From positions 19,778,001 through 19,842,000 of the forward strand of contig OZ316891.1 in NCBI GenBank assembly GCA_973895155.1: a DNA stretch of 64,000 bases. The letters run 5' to 3'. Within the stretch, counting starts at the first letter, position 1. Every line of letters starts with the position of its first letter. Source of the DNA: Marsupella aquatica (taxonomy: Eukaryota > Marchantiophyta). The notes beneath the pieces are model-generated. The model saw nothing but the letters and a program-made list of their open reading frames with translations. It made no database searches and was not told the origin of the DNA. Position numbers and translations under genes: made by a program. Below, in pieces: positions 12,640-22,700 of this stretch.

Positions 12640-13665
12640 AAGAAATTCGAGAAGAATAGTGATCATAATTTACAAAAGGGTTAAATTAAAGTACAATGAA
12701 GGGAAAACAAAACAGTTCCAAAGAGGAAAACACTAAACACTAAAAAAGAGGCAAATACAACCCTGAAAATCAAGAAAAGGAAAAAGAAAAATAGAGGGAA
12801 AAACTTACCACTACAAATGTGTGATGAGCTAATAGTCCACTTCTAGGCTGGTTTTTTCTTGGGGCCCTTTCCCCTGCAAAAGCCTCATGGGCTAATTGTC
12901 CACATCTACCATTGTAACTAAATCTGCAAGTGTGAAATGGTGGCCTCTAAGGGTGCAACCGAGGCACACTAGTACCTATACCAAAAGATCTAAGATAGAG
13001 CGCCCGAGCTTGAGCATGTTGTTATGTCACTGAAACTTGCTGATAAAGTGTATGGTCAAAACAAAGTGATGGCGTAATGGAATTACCCTTCCATGAATGT
13101 CTCATGCTGCCTGTCAAAAAAGAAGCTCATCAAATTGATGATGGAGTTGCCCAAATATCTCAATAGCCATGGGGAGGAAACTATTTGATGAAGCTAGGGA
13201 GACAAATTTTCCCCCTTTGATTGCTACCACCCATGTCACTACTGCCCTTGCCCCTGTAGTTGCTATGCCAATGGTTCTTGGCACAAAGGGTTGACTAGTA
13301 CAACATCAGTCAAGGTACAACATCACTCAAGGTATCTCGGCCATCACAGACCAGGAAAATCAAGCACCATCTTCCACCTCACATGTACCAAAGTCTCTAA
13401 GTGAATGTGAGGGGTATCACTCAAACATCATATACAACTAAGGTCTTGTCACATGTACTGCACAGAAGAATATGGCCCCTTGTGGCATCACAAGACTTCT
13501 CACATGTGAGAATGCAAGTAAACCTGAAGAGTGATGTACACTGTCCATGGACAAAAACTTGTAAAGTGAAGGTAACATACATAGCTCGAACAGGTGGGGT
13601 GGTGATGACTGCACCTAACCTAAATGAATCTGCAATACAGGGGAACACTCTTTGACCTCCATGAC
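12640..13665 (-). mobile_element. Non-LTR retrotransposon copy C, decayed 3' part
   Basis: This stretch aligns with the 3' UTR and C-terminal coding part of copy B (about 15200-16260) and copy A. Shared landmarks on the plus strand are GCCCGAGCTTGAGCA (13001), the CATCAAATTGATGATG...GCCCAAATATCTCAATAG stretch (about 13128-13164), GGGGAGGAAACTATTTGATGA and GGCATCACAAG (about 13482). The match carries many substitutions and indels, and no long frame survives, so this is the oldest copy of the three. The 3' tail region (about 12660-12800) is related to but diverged from those of A and B. I could not find a convincing target-site duplication. Confidence 0.8.
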
Positions 13666-14091
13666 AGGGCTTTGATCATACAGACAAACTTTTCAAAAGA
13701 GAGGATGTTATAGGAGAAACTTAAGGGCCAAAGTTGTGGGTTTCTCATGCTATGTGCGCTTGTATCTCACTTGTCATTTTTCAGTAAAGCCCCTGATTTC
13801 ATAAAAGGAAACAAGGATTGTTTTTTAACAATAATGAGGCTCAGCGAGCCACAAAAGTGACCTGAAAGCGAATGGATTATATTTCAACAAATAGAAAAAG
13901 TAAAATGTTAAATACACCCTGGCCAGTATTATTATTTTCACCCCACTTGGGGTTCTCATGTTTTGCTGGCAACCAGTAAAAGTCACAAAATAATATTCTC
14001 ATTGGTATGCTTCCATCAGTCTTCAACCTAGCCCTACCCAGCCTGTTCAAAACTACTTGGTGCAATCCCACGGGACTGTATGAAATTTGTT
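13666..14091. other. Intergenic, nothing recognised
   Basis: No coding or repeat structure seen between LINE copy C and the 51-bp duplication. Confidence 0.45.
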
Positions 14092-14193
14092 TGTTCTTCA
14101 AACATGAGAAGACCAGGATACAACAACAACTCGTATTTTTTTGGTTCTTCAAACATGAGAAGACCAGGATACAACAACAAATCGTTGAAAGAT
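14092..14193. repeat. 51-bp tandem duplication, two copies
   Basis: GTTCTTCAAACATGAGAAG followed by ACCAGGATACAACAACAA occurs at 14092 and again at 14143. The copies are nearly identical. Confidence 0.92.
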
Positions 14194-14743
14194 CTGCGAC
14201 ATGCACATGGGTTTGCTCCTCCCAAGTTTGATAGATCCCTTTGAGATGCTGATTACCATTTCTGCCTCAAGCTGGAGCCTAGAGTACAATTGTATGGAAG
14301 GATAATTGGCTTTCATTTGTGGACCAAATTGCATATGATTGCAGGAACCTGCAAAGATTTTCGCATCTGACAGTCAGACTCCCTAACTGCAGTTGGGAGG
14401 ATTAAACTTTCACTTTTGGCCTCTGGTGTTAACTTAGGGTACTTTTTAGGGTTCCACATGGGATCCCAACCTCATTAAAATACCATTAGTTTTACACGTA
14501 AAAAAATTCTACAATTATTCCTGTTTCTCAACTTTTAATTAACTAATTTAGTTGAAATTTTATACAGTATGAAATGTTATCTATTTTTGTGTGAATTAAC
14601 ACCTTATTTTAGATCCTATGCTTTATAAAAATTGGGTGGTATAATTATATAAATGTATATGTCTAATGGTATAATTTCATACTACTAGAATTTATATAAT
14701 TTCACCTTAGATTGCAAGTGATGGACTATACAGGATCAGCCTA
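14194..14743. other. Intergenic, AT-rich
   Basis: Strongly AT-rich from about 14480 to 14710. No gene or structured repeat seen. Confidence 0.45.
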
Positions 14744-14890
14744 AAGGCCCGCCGAAAAGAAGGAAACAAAATAAGAAACAATAAACACACAAGGACTATC
14801 CTCACCATACAAGTCCAACAACCCAAATTTTAATTGGCAACATCTAAATGTGGTCAGAAGGTCCTCTAATTGACAAATGCAGATTACAGG
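14744..14890. repeat. Diverged duplicate of the LINE copy B insertion site
   Basis: GAAAAGAAGGAAACAAAATA followed by AGAAACAATAAACACACAAG, GACTATCCTCACC and GGTCAGAAGGTC resembles the sequence obtained by reading the left flank of copy B (14966-15005) straight into its right flank (19147-19206: CTAGCACACAAAG, ACTACCCTCAC, GTGACAAGGTC). It thus looks like a paralogous unoccupied copy of the target, lying about 200 bp upstream of the insertion. Confidence 0.65.
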
Positions 14891-14995
14891 CAGTCCATGG
14901 TCTAGACCAATTTGAGCACATGTATCACAAACGTCCAAAATTCATGGTGGGACTAAGTATACAATCTGAGCGGCCTGAAAGAAGGAAACATAATC

Positions 14996-15005
14996 AGAAA
15001 TAGAA
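14996..15005. repeat. Target-site duplication, left copy (LINE copy B)
   Basis: AGAAATAGAA, repeated exactly at 19137-19146. Confidence 0.75.
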
Positions 15006-15255
15006 TAAAAATATACACACTTTTTATATACAAAGGGACCAAACAGAGTACAAATGAACAAACAAAAGAGGGCCCAAGTGGACAAAACCAATCGAAAAAG
15101 AAGTGAGCAAAAGGGAACCACTAAATACCAAGAAAGAGGAACGAAAAGTAAGAAATGAACAATAGGGAACCCCTAAAAACCAAGAAAGAGAGAGAGACTA
15201 AAACTAACCCAAGCGGACCGAGGTCCTCATCATTCCTACCGATTGTGGCAAAAAG

Positions 15256-18200
15256 CTAATGGTCCACATCAAGAGTCAAAACTAGATCGGCAAGTGGGAT
15301 TGGAACATCCTCAAGGGGAGCTAGTCGCTGCGGAGGCACACTAGCACCCACTGTAAGAGATCGACGATAGATGGCCCGAGCTTGAGCACGCTGTAAGGTG
15401 ACTGAAATGCGTTGGCGAAAGTGCGTGGTCAAAATAGAAAGCGGGGGTCCGGTGGGACCCATTCGGCCATGAACATCACGGGCAGCTTGCCGAAGAAGCC
15501 CATCAAACTGAGGATGAAGACGCCCAAATAGCTCCACAGCAAGGGGGAGGAAGCTGTCGGATGAAGCTCGTGCAGCATATTTGGCCTCCTTCGTTGTTGC
15601 CGCACGTGACGCTGCTGCCCCTGCCGTAGTTGCCGCTGTCCCAATGATGTCTTGGCGCAATGGGTTTGCCACCACAACATCTGCCAAAGTACGTTGACCC
15701 TCACGGACCATGGTAAGATCCACCCGTAACCGCTGTGATGGAGGACCAGGTAACTCGAGTACCACCTCCCGCCGCACGCATACCAAAGAGCCAGAGAGAA
15801 CCTGAGCAGTCGCATCTCGCACAGCGTCGTGAACAATAATGGTTTCACCTCCCAAACTGCACCAAAGAAGATGGACACCTGTGGCATCACAAGGCTTCCC
15901 ACAAGTGCAAGAAGGAGGTAAACCTGCAAGAAGTGGGTGGGGCAGCCCCAGACGAAGACGCATGGCTGTGGAGAACTCCGTTGAAGACATCCGCAAATGA
16001 GGAATGACTGGATTGGCCTGAAGCCATCCACCTGCGCCCTTCCCTCCGGAAGAAAGAATTCGAGCTCGGTCCGTGTCAGGTGCCTCGGAGAGGATGCTGG
16101 AAAGGGTGAAAGTGTGCATACGCCCAGCGAGGTCTGCCTGAAGACGAACGGGATCCAAGGATAAAAACTCCTGGAAAGAAGGTAACGCGGCGCGAACGGG
16201 ATCTGGTAATGAGGACCGCGCTGCGCGCAAATGAACCTGAAACGGGAGGGAACCCTCCTCTACCTCCATGAGAGATGAAAGTAAAAAAGGGCGATCCTCA
16301 ATAAGAAAACGATCGGCCAACAACGAGAAGGCGGCCGCCCATGCACCCAAAAAGGCCAAAGGTGCAAGGCTCTCAATGGAAGTAAGCCCAAAACCACCCT
16401 GCGAAATAGGAAGACTGAGTTGTCGATGAAGCCACGGAGATGAGAGCAACGTACCCGGACCTAAAAGAGAGGCCAGGGTCTGACGAATGGAGACATCAAA
16501 TGCTCGAAGGTGGAGACAAAGATCCTCGGTAGGGGGATGCGTCCTAGCCAGATAAGACGCACGAGGGTGGATGCACCTCAACAACATCCCAAATGCTGCC
16601 TGAGAATCTGCTAACTTAGGGAGCATAGGAGTATGGGCTAAGGCAGCCTGTATAGAGTCAGCGATGAAAGATGAGCAAAAGGAGGCGGTACCGACTGGGG
16701 AGCCAAGGACCCGAAGACCATCGGCTGGACGTAAGAACCCGGGGGGAAGCACAAGATCAGAGGGTAACCCAGCTGGACTCCATGCACGACTCTTCATAGG
16801 CTGAACTCGTAAACCGAGGCCCATCAAATGGGTGGAAAGAGTGGCGAGGGCAGAAGTAACCGCGGCAGGAGGACCAATGATGTGGGTGTCATCTGAAAGG
16901 GAGGGGAAGATACACTGGGGGTGGGCCATGGCAGCTTCCCGTAAAGCTGTAAAATGGGCAATGGCAAAAAGAGGCCCACCCAAAGGGTCACCCTGACGTG
17001 TACCTTCTACAGAGGAAAGAGTGGTATACACACCTGTAGAGGAGTGATGACTATAGAAGAGTGGGGCCTCGAGTCCATAAAAACAACGGACAAAGGGGAT
17101 CAGGGACTGGATGTCTGGATCCGCCGCCCTCAAAGCACGAAAAATGGCTGCCCGAGAAACCGTATTAAAAGCGTTAGAGACATCAACCTGGAGGACAACC
17201 CAATCAGGGTGGAGGGCCAATGTAGCTCGAATACCCGCAATAACCGTCTCACAACCGCCAGGAACGCCAACTGCAAACTGATGTGGAGAGAGATGATCCG
17301 ATAGTGCAGAGCGAAACTGTGAGGAAAGTGTGTGAGACACAAGACGAAGAAAAACCTCCCCAATAGCAATTGGCCGAACACCCGGCGAAGACTTAGCCAT
17401 GGCCAATAAATGAGAAGCACTCAAGAGCCGAGAGACGGGAGGAGGCAAACGACCGGCTGCAATACACTGGCAAAAGGAGAAGAAAACTGGAAAACCAAAC
17501 TGAGGATCCTCAGGGGGGAATAAATCACGAAAATGCTCAAAGACATAGCCGGAGGGGCCACCAGCAGAACAACGCGGGGCATGGAGGAAGGCATAGGTGA
17601 AGTGGTCCCTACTAAACTGAAGATCCTCCTCAGGCTCAAAATCCTCGACAAACAAAGGGAGCTGATCATGGGGCTGCGGATGGAGATCCTGAAGGGCCAA
17701 CGAGGTGACCTCGCCAGGGGGGGCTGGTGTGGTGGGAGAAAGGGCCTGGACAGCCCAACGACATTCACCAGCCTGGGCTAAACGACAAGAGCGACGAAGA
17801 CGTCTATGCTCAGGGGGATGAGAGTGGCGAGCTGGGTCAGACAAAGCACGGGCGGTAAAAGACCGGGCGCGAAGAAAGTACTCTTCCTGAAGCTGCTCCC
17901 AATCTCCCCGTAAAAAACGATGGATACGAGAGGCAGTCTCACGGTGACCCACACGACCACCATGACTAGGGAGGGTAAGAGTCCACTGTGGAAAAAGCAT
18001 CAGTAAAGACCAATAGGAGACCTCCATAGGATGCGCCAAGATAAGCTGCATGAGTTGCAACAAGGAGGACCGAACTATAGGGCGCAGCGCCAGAGGAATG
18101 TGGTTATAAAGGCGAGGTCTAATGTACCCTGGATGGTAGGCTGGAAGGGGGTCTAGAGTGCGAACCCAACTCCATGCCTGCTCGGGAGCCTCCAAGGAGG

Positions 18201-18516
18201 GAGGGGCAGAGCTAACCGGGTCAATAGGGGGCTGAGGCTGGGATTGTGCTTGCTGGCGACGATGGCACCGGCCCCGCCCGCGATGATGAGGGAGGGAGAT
18301 GCCAACCCATCCACAGTCAGGACAAGTATGCAGGGGACGCTCGTCCGGGGAGGGAGCAGGGAAAGACTGGACAGGAGGTGGGGGTGGAACAGATGTGGAC
18401 GAGGAGGCCGGAGGAGGATGATGAATGGGTGGAGGGGGAATGGGGTGGGGAGAGGAGCCAGGGCGACGATGGGGTGGGCAGTAGACGGGGGGACTGGCAG
18501 AGCATCGGGCATGGGA
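15256..18516 (-). CDS. LINE reverse transcriptase with candidate RLE nuclease
   Basis: This stop-free frame of 1086 codons encodes the element's replication protein, expected to nick the target and reverse-transcribe the element RNA. The first internal methionine is at 18195 (residue 1 below, 979 aa from there), but the frame is open upstream and carries a CPDC...HH...C zinc finger at 18324-18265, so 18195 is probably not the true start. RT motifs: LQVDVSNAFNTV (about 335-346), GTRQGDPLGGPLFAIAH (398-414), catalytic SLSDD (432-436), then LGSPVG (497-502). C-terminal part: a CCHC knuckle with C763/C765/C769, H775, C779; then D826 and D839 in RVDL...ADVVVANP, followed by K869 and a SFLPLAVELFG block (881-891), consistent with a PD-(D/E)XK restriction-like endonuclease. 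The frame is intact, unlike copies A and C. The RT call is firm; the nuclease call rests on motif spacing. Confidence 0.9.
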   Translation of the reverse strand, partial: SHARCSASPPVYCPPHRRPGSSPHPIPPPPIHHPPPASSSTSVPPPPPVQSFPAPSPDERPLHTCPDCGWVGISLPHHRGRGRCHRRQQAQSQPQPPIDPVSSAPPSLEAPEQAWSWVRTLDPLPAYHPGYIRPRLYNHIPLALRPIVRSSLLQLMQLILAHPMEVSYWSLLMLFPQWTLTLPSHGGRVGHRETASRIHRFLRGDWEQLQEEYFLRARSFTARALSDPARHSHPPEHRRLRRSCRLAQAGECRWAVQALSPTTPAPPGEVTSLALQDLHPQPHDQLPLFVEDFEPEEDLQFSRDHFTYAFLHAPRCSAGGPSGYVFEHFRDLFPPEDPQFGFPVFFSFCQCIAAGRLPPPVSRLLSASHLLAMAKSSPGVRPIAIGEVFLRLVSHTLSSQFRSALSDHLSPHQFAVGVPGGCETVIAGIRATLALHPDWVVLQVDVSNAFNTVSRAAIFRALRAADPDIQSLIPFVRCFYGLEAPLFYSHHSSTGVYTTLSSVEGTRQGDPLGGPLFAIAHFTALREAAMAHPQCIFPSLSDDTHIIGPPAAVTSALATLSTHLMGLGLRVQPMKSRAWSPAGLPSDLVLPPGFLRPADGLRVLGSPVGTASFCSSFIADSIQAALAHTPMLPKLADSQAAFGMLLRCIHPRASYLARTHPPTEDLCLHLRAFDVSIRQTLASLLGPGTLLSSPWLHRQLSLPISQGGFGLTSIESLAPLAFLGAWAAAFSLLADRFLIEDRPFLLSSLMEVEEGSLPFQVHLRAARSSLPDPVRAALPSFQEFLSLDPVRLQADLAGRMHTFTLSSILSEAPDTDRARILSSGGKGAGGWLQANPVIPHLRMSSTEFSTAMRLRLGLPHPLLAGLPPSCTCGKPCDATGVHLLWCSLGGETIIVHDAVRDATAQVLSGSLVCVRREVVLELPGPPSQRLRVDLTMVREGQRTLADVVVANPLRQDIIGTAATTAGAAASRAATTKEAKYAARASSDSFLPLAVELFGRLHPQFDGLLRQAARDVHGRMGPTGPPLSILTTHFRQRISVTLQRAQARAIYRRSLTVGASVPPQRLAPLEDVPIPLADLVLTLDVDH

Positions 18517-18650
18517 TCATCACGAAGATGAGAGAGATCCAGTGAAGAAGAGCAAACACGAAGACGGCCACGAGGGGGAGGGGAGGACGGGGGAGAAGTG
18601 TGGGGTGGGGCTGGGCGCTTGCCCCGCGCCAACACTCTCAACGTAGACAT
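18517..18650 (-). pseudogene. Displaced N-terminal coding part of LINE copy B
   Basis: A methionine at 18650 (MSTLRVLARGKRP...) opens a proline-rich frame that runs toward the main ORF but in a different phase. The main frame itself is closed by TGA at 18517-18519 and has no methionine between there and the zinc finger. The simplest reading is one ancestral ORF starting near 18650 that was split by a single-base indel within the proline-rich tract at about 18420-18510. This would make copy B recently disabled, or dependent on an unusual start. Beyond the shift the continuing frame (down to 18153) is a shadow. Confidence 0.5.
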
Positions 18651-19136
18651 GACAGGCCGCAACCCGATAAAAGCAAAAACGCATCAAGAAGCGACAAAAG
18701 GCCCAACCGAGGCATGTGAAAAGAAAGGGGAGGCGATGGAGAGAGCCCACCGCATCAGGTCGAGAAACGGCGCCACCGCTAGCCTAGGAAACCGTTGAGC
18801 AGGTGCAGGAACAGTAAGGAACAAAGCTGAAACGCCCGTCGATCTGTCCGTTGGGGAGTCGACGCGAGTGAAGATCCGCCCTCTAGATTGAGCGTGCGGC
18901 AACAGCTCCCGAAGGCAACAACCAATTGGAGGAGAAGCGATGGCCTAAAGCCGATGTGACTCGCTCATACGTTGCCCCAAATCGAGTCGTGGAAACGCCA
19001 AGATCGCCAAACGCGCAGCCAATGTGAAAAAACGGCGAAACCTAAATCTGATGAAACTCGCTCAATTGGTGACCGTTTGGTGCGCAATTCAAATAGTTTA
19101 ACTAGCAAGCCTGGGCCATATGAATCTTTGTGTGCT

Positions 19137-19146
19137 AGAAATAGAA
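19137..19146. repeat. Target-site duplication, right copy (LINE copy B)
   Basis: Exact repeat of AGAAATAGAA at 14996-15005, just outside the 5' end of the element. Confidence 0.75.
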
Positions 19147-21370
19147 CTAGCACACAAAGACTACCCTCACATGTGTGGTGACAAGGTCTCCAATTTGAGA
19201 AAGGCAGATTAGTGTGGTGCAAAGTAGTTTTTGTTCCTTTCTGGACTTTTTGGGCCCCCTTTTTCTGGTTGTACTTTGTTGGCCTTTACATCTATGTTCT
19301 CGTTGTTTAGGAAGACTGGGTTGCATATGGTGCAAAGTTATTTGGGGGTTTTCCTTGTCCAAGTTACAGGCCGCTTCCCCTGGTCTTGGTTTCCCATTTG
19401 TGGAAAAAAAACTTAGTCCCCACTGCTCGAGCCAGTCACACGGGCGCTTGTCCAGGGTGAGATTTTCCAACTTCATTTTCAACAGGGGGCACGGGTAGAG
19501 AGGCTTCAATCAAACAGAGCTGCTTGCATTGAATCTTCTACACATCTTCATTTCCACCTGTTTATGTTCCCTTTCACCAAGTCTTGAGTACTCAGTAAAG
19601 GCTTGCTCCCTTAGTGTACATCCACCTTCCACTTACACTCTTAATTACTACACTAAATGTGAACCATTAGCTTGAACTACACTAATCCAATGGTAGATCT
19701 TTATTTCCTTAAAAAAATAAATTTCTTTATCTCCTTTTACCTCCCTCTGTTTTAGGTTTTTGGGGTTTGCATTTGCCCTATTCTTTTGAGTTTGTCTAGA
19801 TTTTTGTGTTCACATTTGCTCTATTCTTTTGAATTTCTCCTATCTGGACCTCTTTTGCCTTATTCTATTGCACTTATTTTCTGGCCTTTTTCTCTCGTTA
19901 CCAGGTGTTGATTTCTTGATGGAATTCGTTTCACAGCTCCCAAAAGCAGGAAAGGTAGTAGTACTCCAAATTGAACACATGCGTATTCTCCATATTACAC
20001 CTCGCACTCACAATTTGACCCCGACAATGCCGAATTGGCAACGGGACTTTCTGGCAATTGCATGGAAGGTGTGAACAAAGCTTTCACCAGATAACCTGCG
20101 CTCAAGCTTTTGGGGTGACTCATGTCCAACTATTGGCCATGTGCGCAATAGCTTGGGAAGCCGCAAATTGAGCTTTCACAATTTATGCAAAAAAAGTGCA
20201 CGCCGCCCCCCTTTCAACTTCCAACGAGTCCAACACCTCCATTTGGCCACATGCCCTTTCCCCATCCTTCTTCGAGAAGTAAATGAGGTATACAACACGT
20301 TCTCATAAGAGCTCATGTCAAACTCAATCTGCCAGTACAGTATTTTGCTTCTCATGGACTTGAGACTGGCTGTGGATGTGTGACATCATACTTGATCAGT
20401 AAGCTTACGCACACCAGCTTAGCTGATAGTACTGACTGTACCTATGCTGCCTATCGTCTTAAAGGATGAAGAATGTGCTACATCCTTTGGAGCAACGTGA
20501 TGAGATGATTCTTTGCCATGATCAAGGCATGATTGAGTGAGGAGGATCCACTTTACAATGTAACTTTGGCTTGGCTAGCTAAAGTGAGTTGTACAGTCCC
20601 TTCTGAATGTTATTAACTTAGTGTAGTGCTGGGTGACATGGCCCAACAACACAAATCCCCTCCTTTTCATGAACTGGCAATGACGCATTGGGGCTAGAGC
20701 CAATGCACACTGAGAGGATAGTGCTTTACCATTAGCAATACTAGTTCATATATAATCTGTATATTCTTGTGTAATTACCTTACTGTACAAGAATATTGCA
20801 ATTACCCCAAAAGTATATGAGGTTGGTACTGATTTTCAAAGAAAATAGATTGAATTCATGCGCAGCATTTTCCAAGCAGTGTCATCAAGCACTAAGGTAT
20901 GTCTCTTCCTGTGTTACGACTATCTCACTTAAAACCCTAACCCTGAAGTTGCCCTCAAAAGCATCAAGGCTTGTCACACCTCCTCAATATCAATCTTATA
21001 AAAAAGAAATCAAACATCTGTGAGAACCATACAGGGCAAAAGAAGTCACACATTATTTTGTTTTGATAAACCCACATTCTTCACCCAAGGCTGCAAATGC
21101 TCTCAATCTTCACCTTGGTTTTGCATTCCTAAAGTATTTCAAAGTTATGTTAGGGTACAGTTATATTGCACTGCACTGAGAATGAAAGACTTTGATGGCT
21201 CAAAAATTCACATAGTACCTTCGTCTAATTTTGTTTGCAATTGTTGAAAGCAAAGTTATTCTAACTTGCTTCCAGCCTTCTGTAATTGGAGAGTTTTCTC
21301 ACTGCACTTTTTCCAGTATTTATTGGTACTAGCCAACACATTTGTTAAGACCTATTTCAACATATAACTT
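19147..21370. other. Intergenic with LINE-related fragments
   Basis: No gene recognised. Two pieces (about 19225-19300 and 19735-19870) resemble LINE 3' UTR sequences seen elsewhere; the second is listed separately. The 45-bp relative of 8845-8890 lies at 19445-19490. The rest is unremarkable, moderately AT-rich DNA. Confidence 0.5.
19735..19870 (+). repeat. LINE 3' UTR-like fragment
   Basis: TTTGCATTTGCCCTATTC then TTTTGAGTTTGTC resembles the reverse complement of 35950-36060 and, less closely, of 12680-12780 in copy C. CATTTGCTCTATTCTTTTGA repeats about 55 bp further on, so the fragment is itself partly tandem. Confidence 0.55.
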
Positions 21371-22036
21371 TTTACTATCCTGTCCCCCAAACTAATTAAT
21401 ATACCAACTTGCCCCACATTTTGTATATGAATTAGGGTTAACTCTATAACTGGTCACTGGGACCACATGTTAAGTTGCCACTGGTTTGTGCTAACTCATG
21501 GCTCTACCCCTTTCTGCATCAAAGTGCTCCCATTGCAGGCACGGAAGGAGCCTGTTTGCGACAGTTTAGGCCCAAAAGCCCCTCCCGCATCGTTGCCCCT
21601 CAGCCAGTAGTCATTTGTGGAAGGTGGCACACTGCATGAACGTCAAAGCCAGAGCCGGAGCCCGAAGCCTGAACCTGGCGCCTCAAACTTGGAAGTTACA
21701 CATTTGCTACCAATGGAAACTCCCATGGAAACATTTGCATCATTTTTGGAGGAAAAGACGAGGGAAAAAGACTAGGCAGTGTTTGCCCAAGTAAAAGTGA
21801 AGGGGGGGGGGGGGGAATGGGCCATATTTGGGAGGGGCTTTTGGGCCTAAAACTGTTGCAGGCTCCTTCCGGGCCTGCAAAGGGGAGCACTTCGACGGGG
21901 AAAGCCGCTTGTTAGCTGAACCAGTGGCAACTTGCCACATGGCACTGGTGACCAGGCATTGAGTGACCCTAACCCATATACGAAATGGGGGGCAAGTTGG
22001 TAAATTAATTAGTTTGGGAGACAGGATCAGGGGCAT
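21371..22036. mobile_element. Foldback DNA element with arms of about 210 bp
   Basis: The left arm (21371-21586) and right arm (21831-22036) are imperfect inverted copies. Shared blocks read outside-in are ATCCTGTC, CCCAAACTAATTAAT, ACCAACTTGCCCC, AAGTTGCCACTGGTT, AAGTGCTCCC, GGAAGGAGCCTG and AGGCCCAAAAGCCCCTCCC. The loop of about 240 bp holds a G run (21803-21815) and no protein-coding signature. Long terminal inverted repeats without a transposase suggest a non-autonomous Mutator-like or foldback element. I could not find clear flanking target duplications, so the family is uncertain. Confidence 0.8.
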
Positions 22037-22700
22037 TTTGCCTCATGTAAAGTGTTTTTCTCCAAGTATTTAGTCGATACCTACAGTAGCCACCACATTT
22101 TGCTCCGACCTATTTGAACATTCTCCCGGACATTGTGCCCTCATAATTATAAAGTTTTTGAGGCTGTCTGTCAGTCTGGAGTTGAATATCCATTCCATTT
22201 CCCGAAACTTCCTGCACATTTTTTCAACCCACCGTTTCTGGAACGTCACATTTTGGGGCTGGGCGCCATTTTCCCTGTTTTTTTTTTGAGCGGACCTAAT
22301 TATCACACTATTGTATGGGAAATTGGGAATTGAAATCACCGAGCAAACCTTGAGACATGTGAGCCATGTGGAGCTGCCCAAAGTGCAGTCGTAGCAGTGT
22401 GTGACTTTGAGCCCAACTCGAGTCGACTGGGTGCGAGTGACGAGGCTGAAGATGTGAAGAGTATGGACTGGGAGCTCAGCCAGCTCGAGGCATGGGGCGT
22501 GGACCAAGGCAAAGAACGAGGAGGGCAAGAGCAGCGGAGAGGAGAGCAGTGGGGACCACGGCAGCGAAGAAGGAGGGAGCGGCAGCATCCAGGCGCCGCC
22601 ACCAGAAACCATTTAAAACTGCCGGAGAGCGGTCTACAGTCGTGGCGAGTCAGAACCAATCCAATCCAGTCCAGTCAGGTTTTTTTTTTCTTTTGTAGGC
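22037..22700. other. Intergenic, GC-richer, no gene recognised
   Basis: GC content rises toward the MYB gene. The 180-codon minus-strand frame at 22070-22612 (PPSSLPWSPLLSS...) lacks any domain signature and is probably non-coding. Confidence 0.45.

Larger units (their letters stand above)
15006..19136 (-). mobile_element. Non-LTR retrotransposon copy B, near full length
   Basis: A 4.1-kb element on the minus strand flanked by perfect 10-bp direct repeats. From its 5' end (19136) it has a leader of about 0.5 kb, a proline-rich N-terminal coding stretch, one long open frame (18516-15256) and a 3' UTR of about 250 bp that is shared with copies A and C and ends in AT-rich sequence without a clear poly-A tail. 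No LTRs and no apurinic-type endonuclease are seen. The single long protein has N-terminal zinc finger, RT, zinc knuckle and candidate restriction-like nuclease, which is the order of early-branching RLE-type non-LTR elements (R2-like, Utopia-like groups). The clade assignment is inference. Within the 3' UTR the motif CTAAATACCAAGAAAGAGG / CTAAAAACCAAGAAAGAGA is repeated. Confidence 0.88.

Noticed and set aside
15256-18195. Functional host gene for a 979-aa RT protein
   Set aside because: Flanking target-site duplications and two further decayed copies show it is a mobile element.
18153-18516. Second half of the 169-codon minus-strand ORF starting at 18662
   Set aside because: Downstream of about 18420-18510 this frame is the wrong phase of the LINE protein; the in-phase frame contains the zinc finger.
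22070-22612. 180-codon minus-strand ORF
   Set aside because: Compositionally biased S/P/L translation antisense to purine-rich DNA, no domain, no splice or promoter support.
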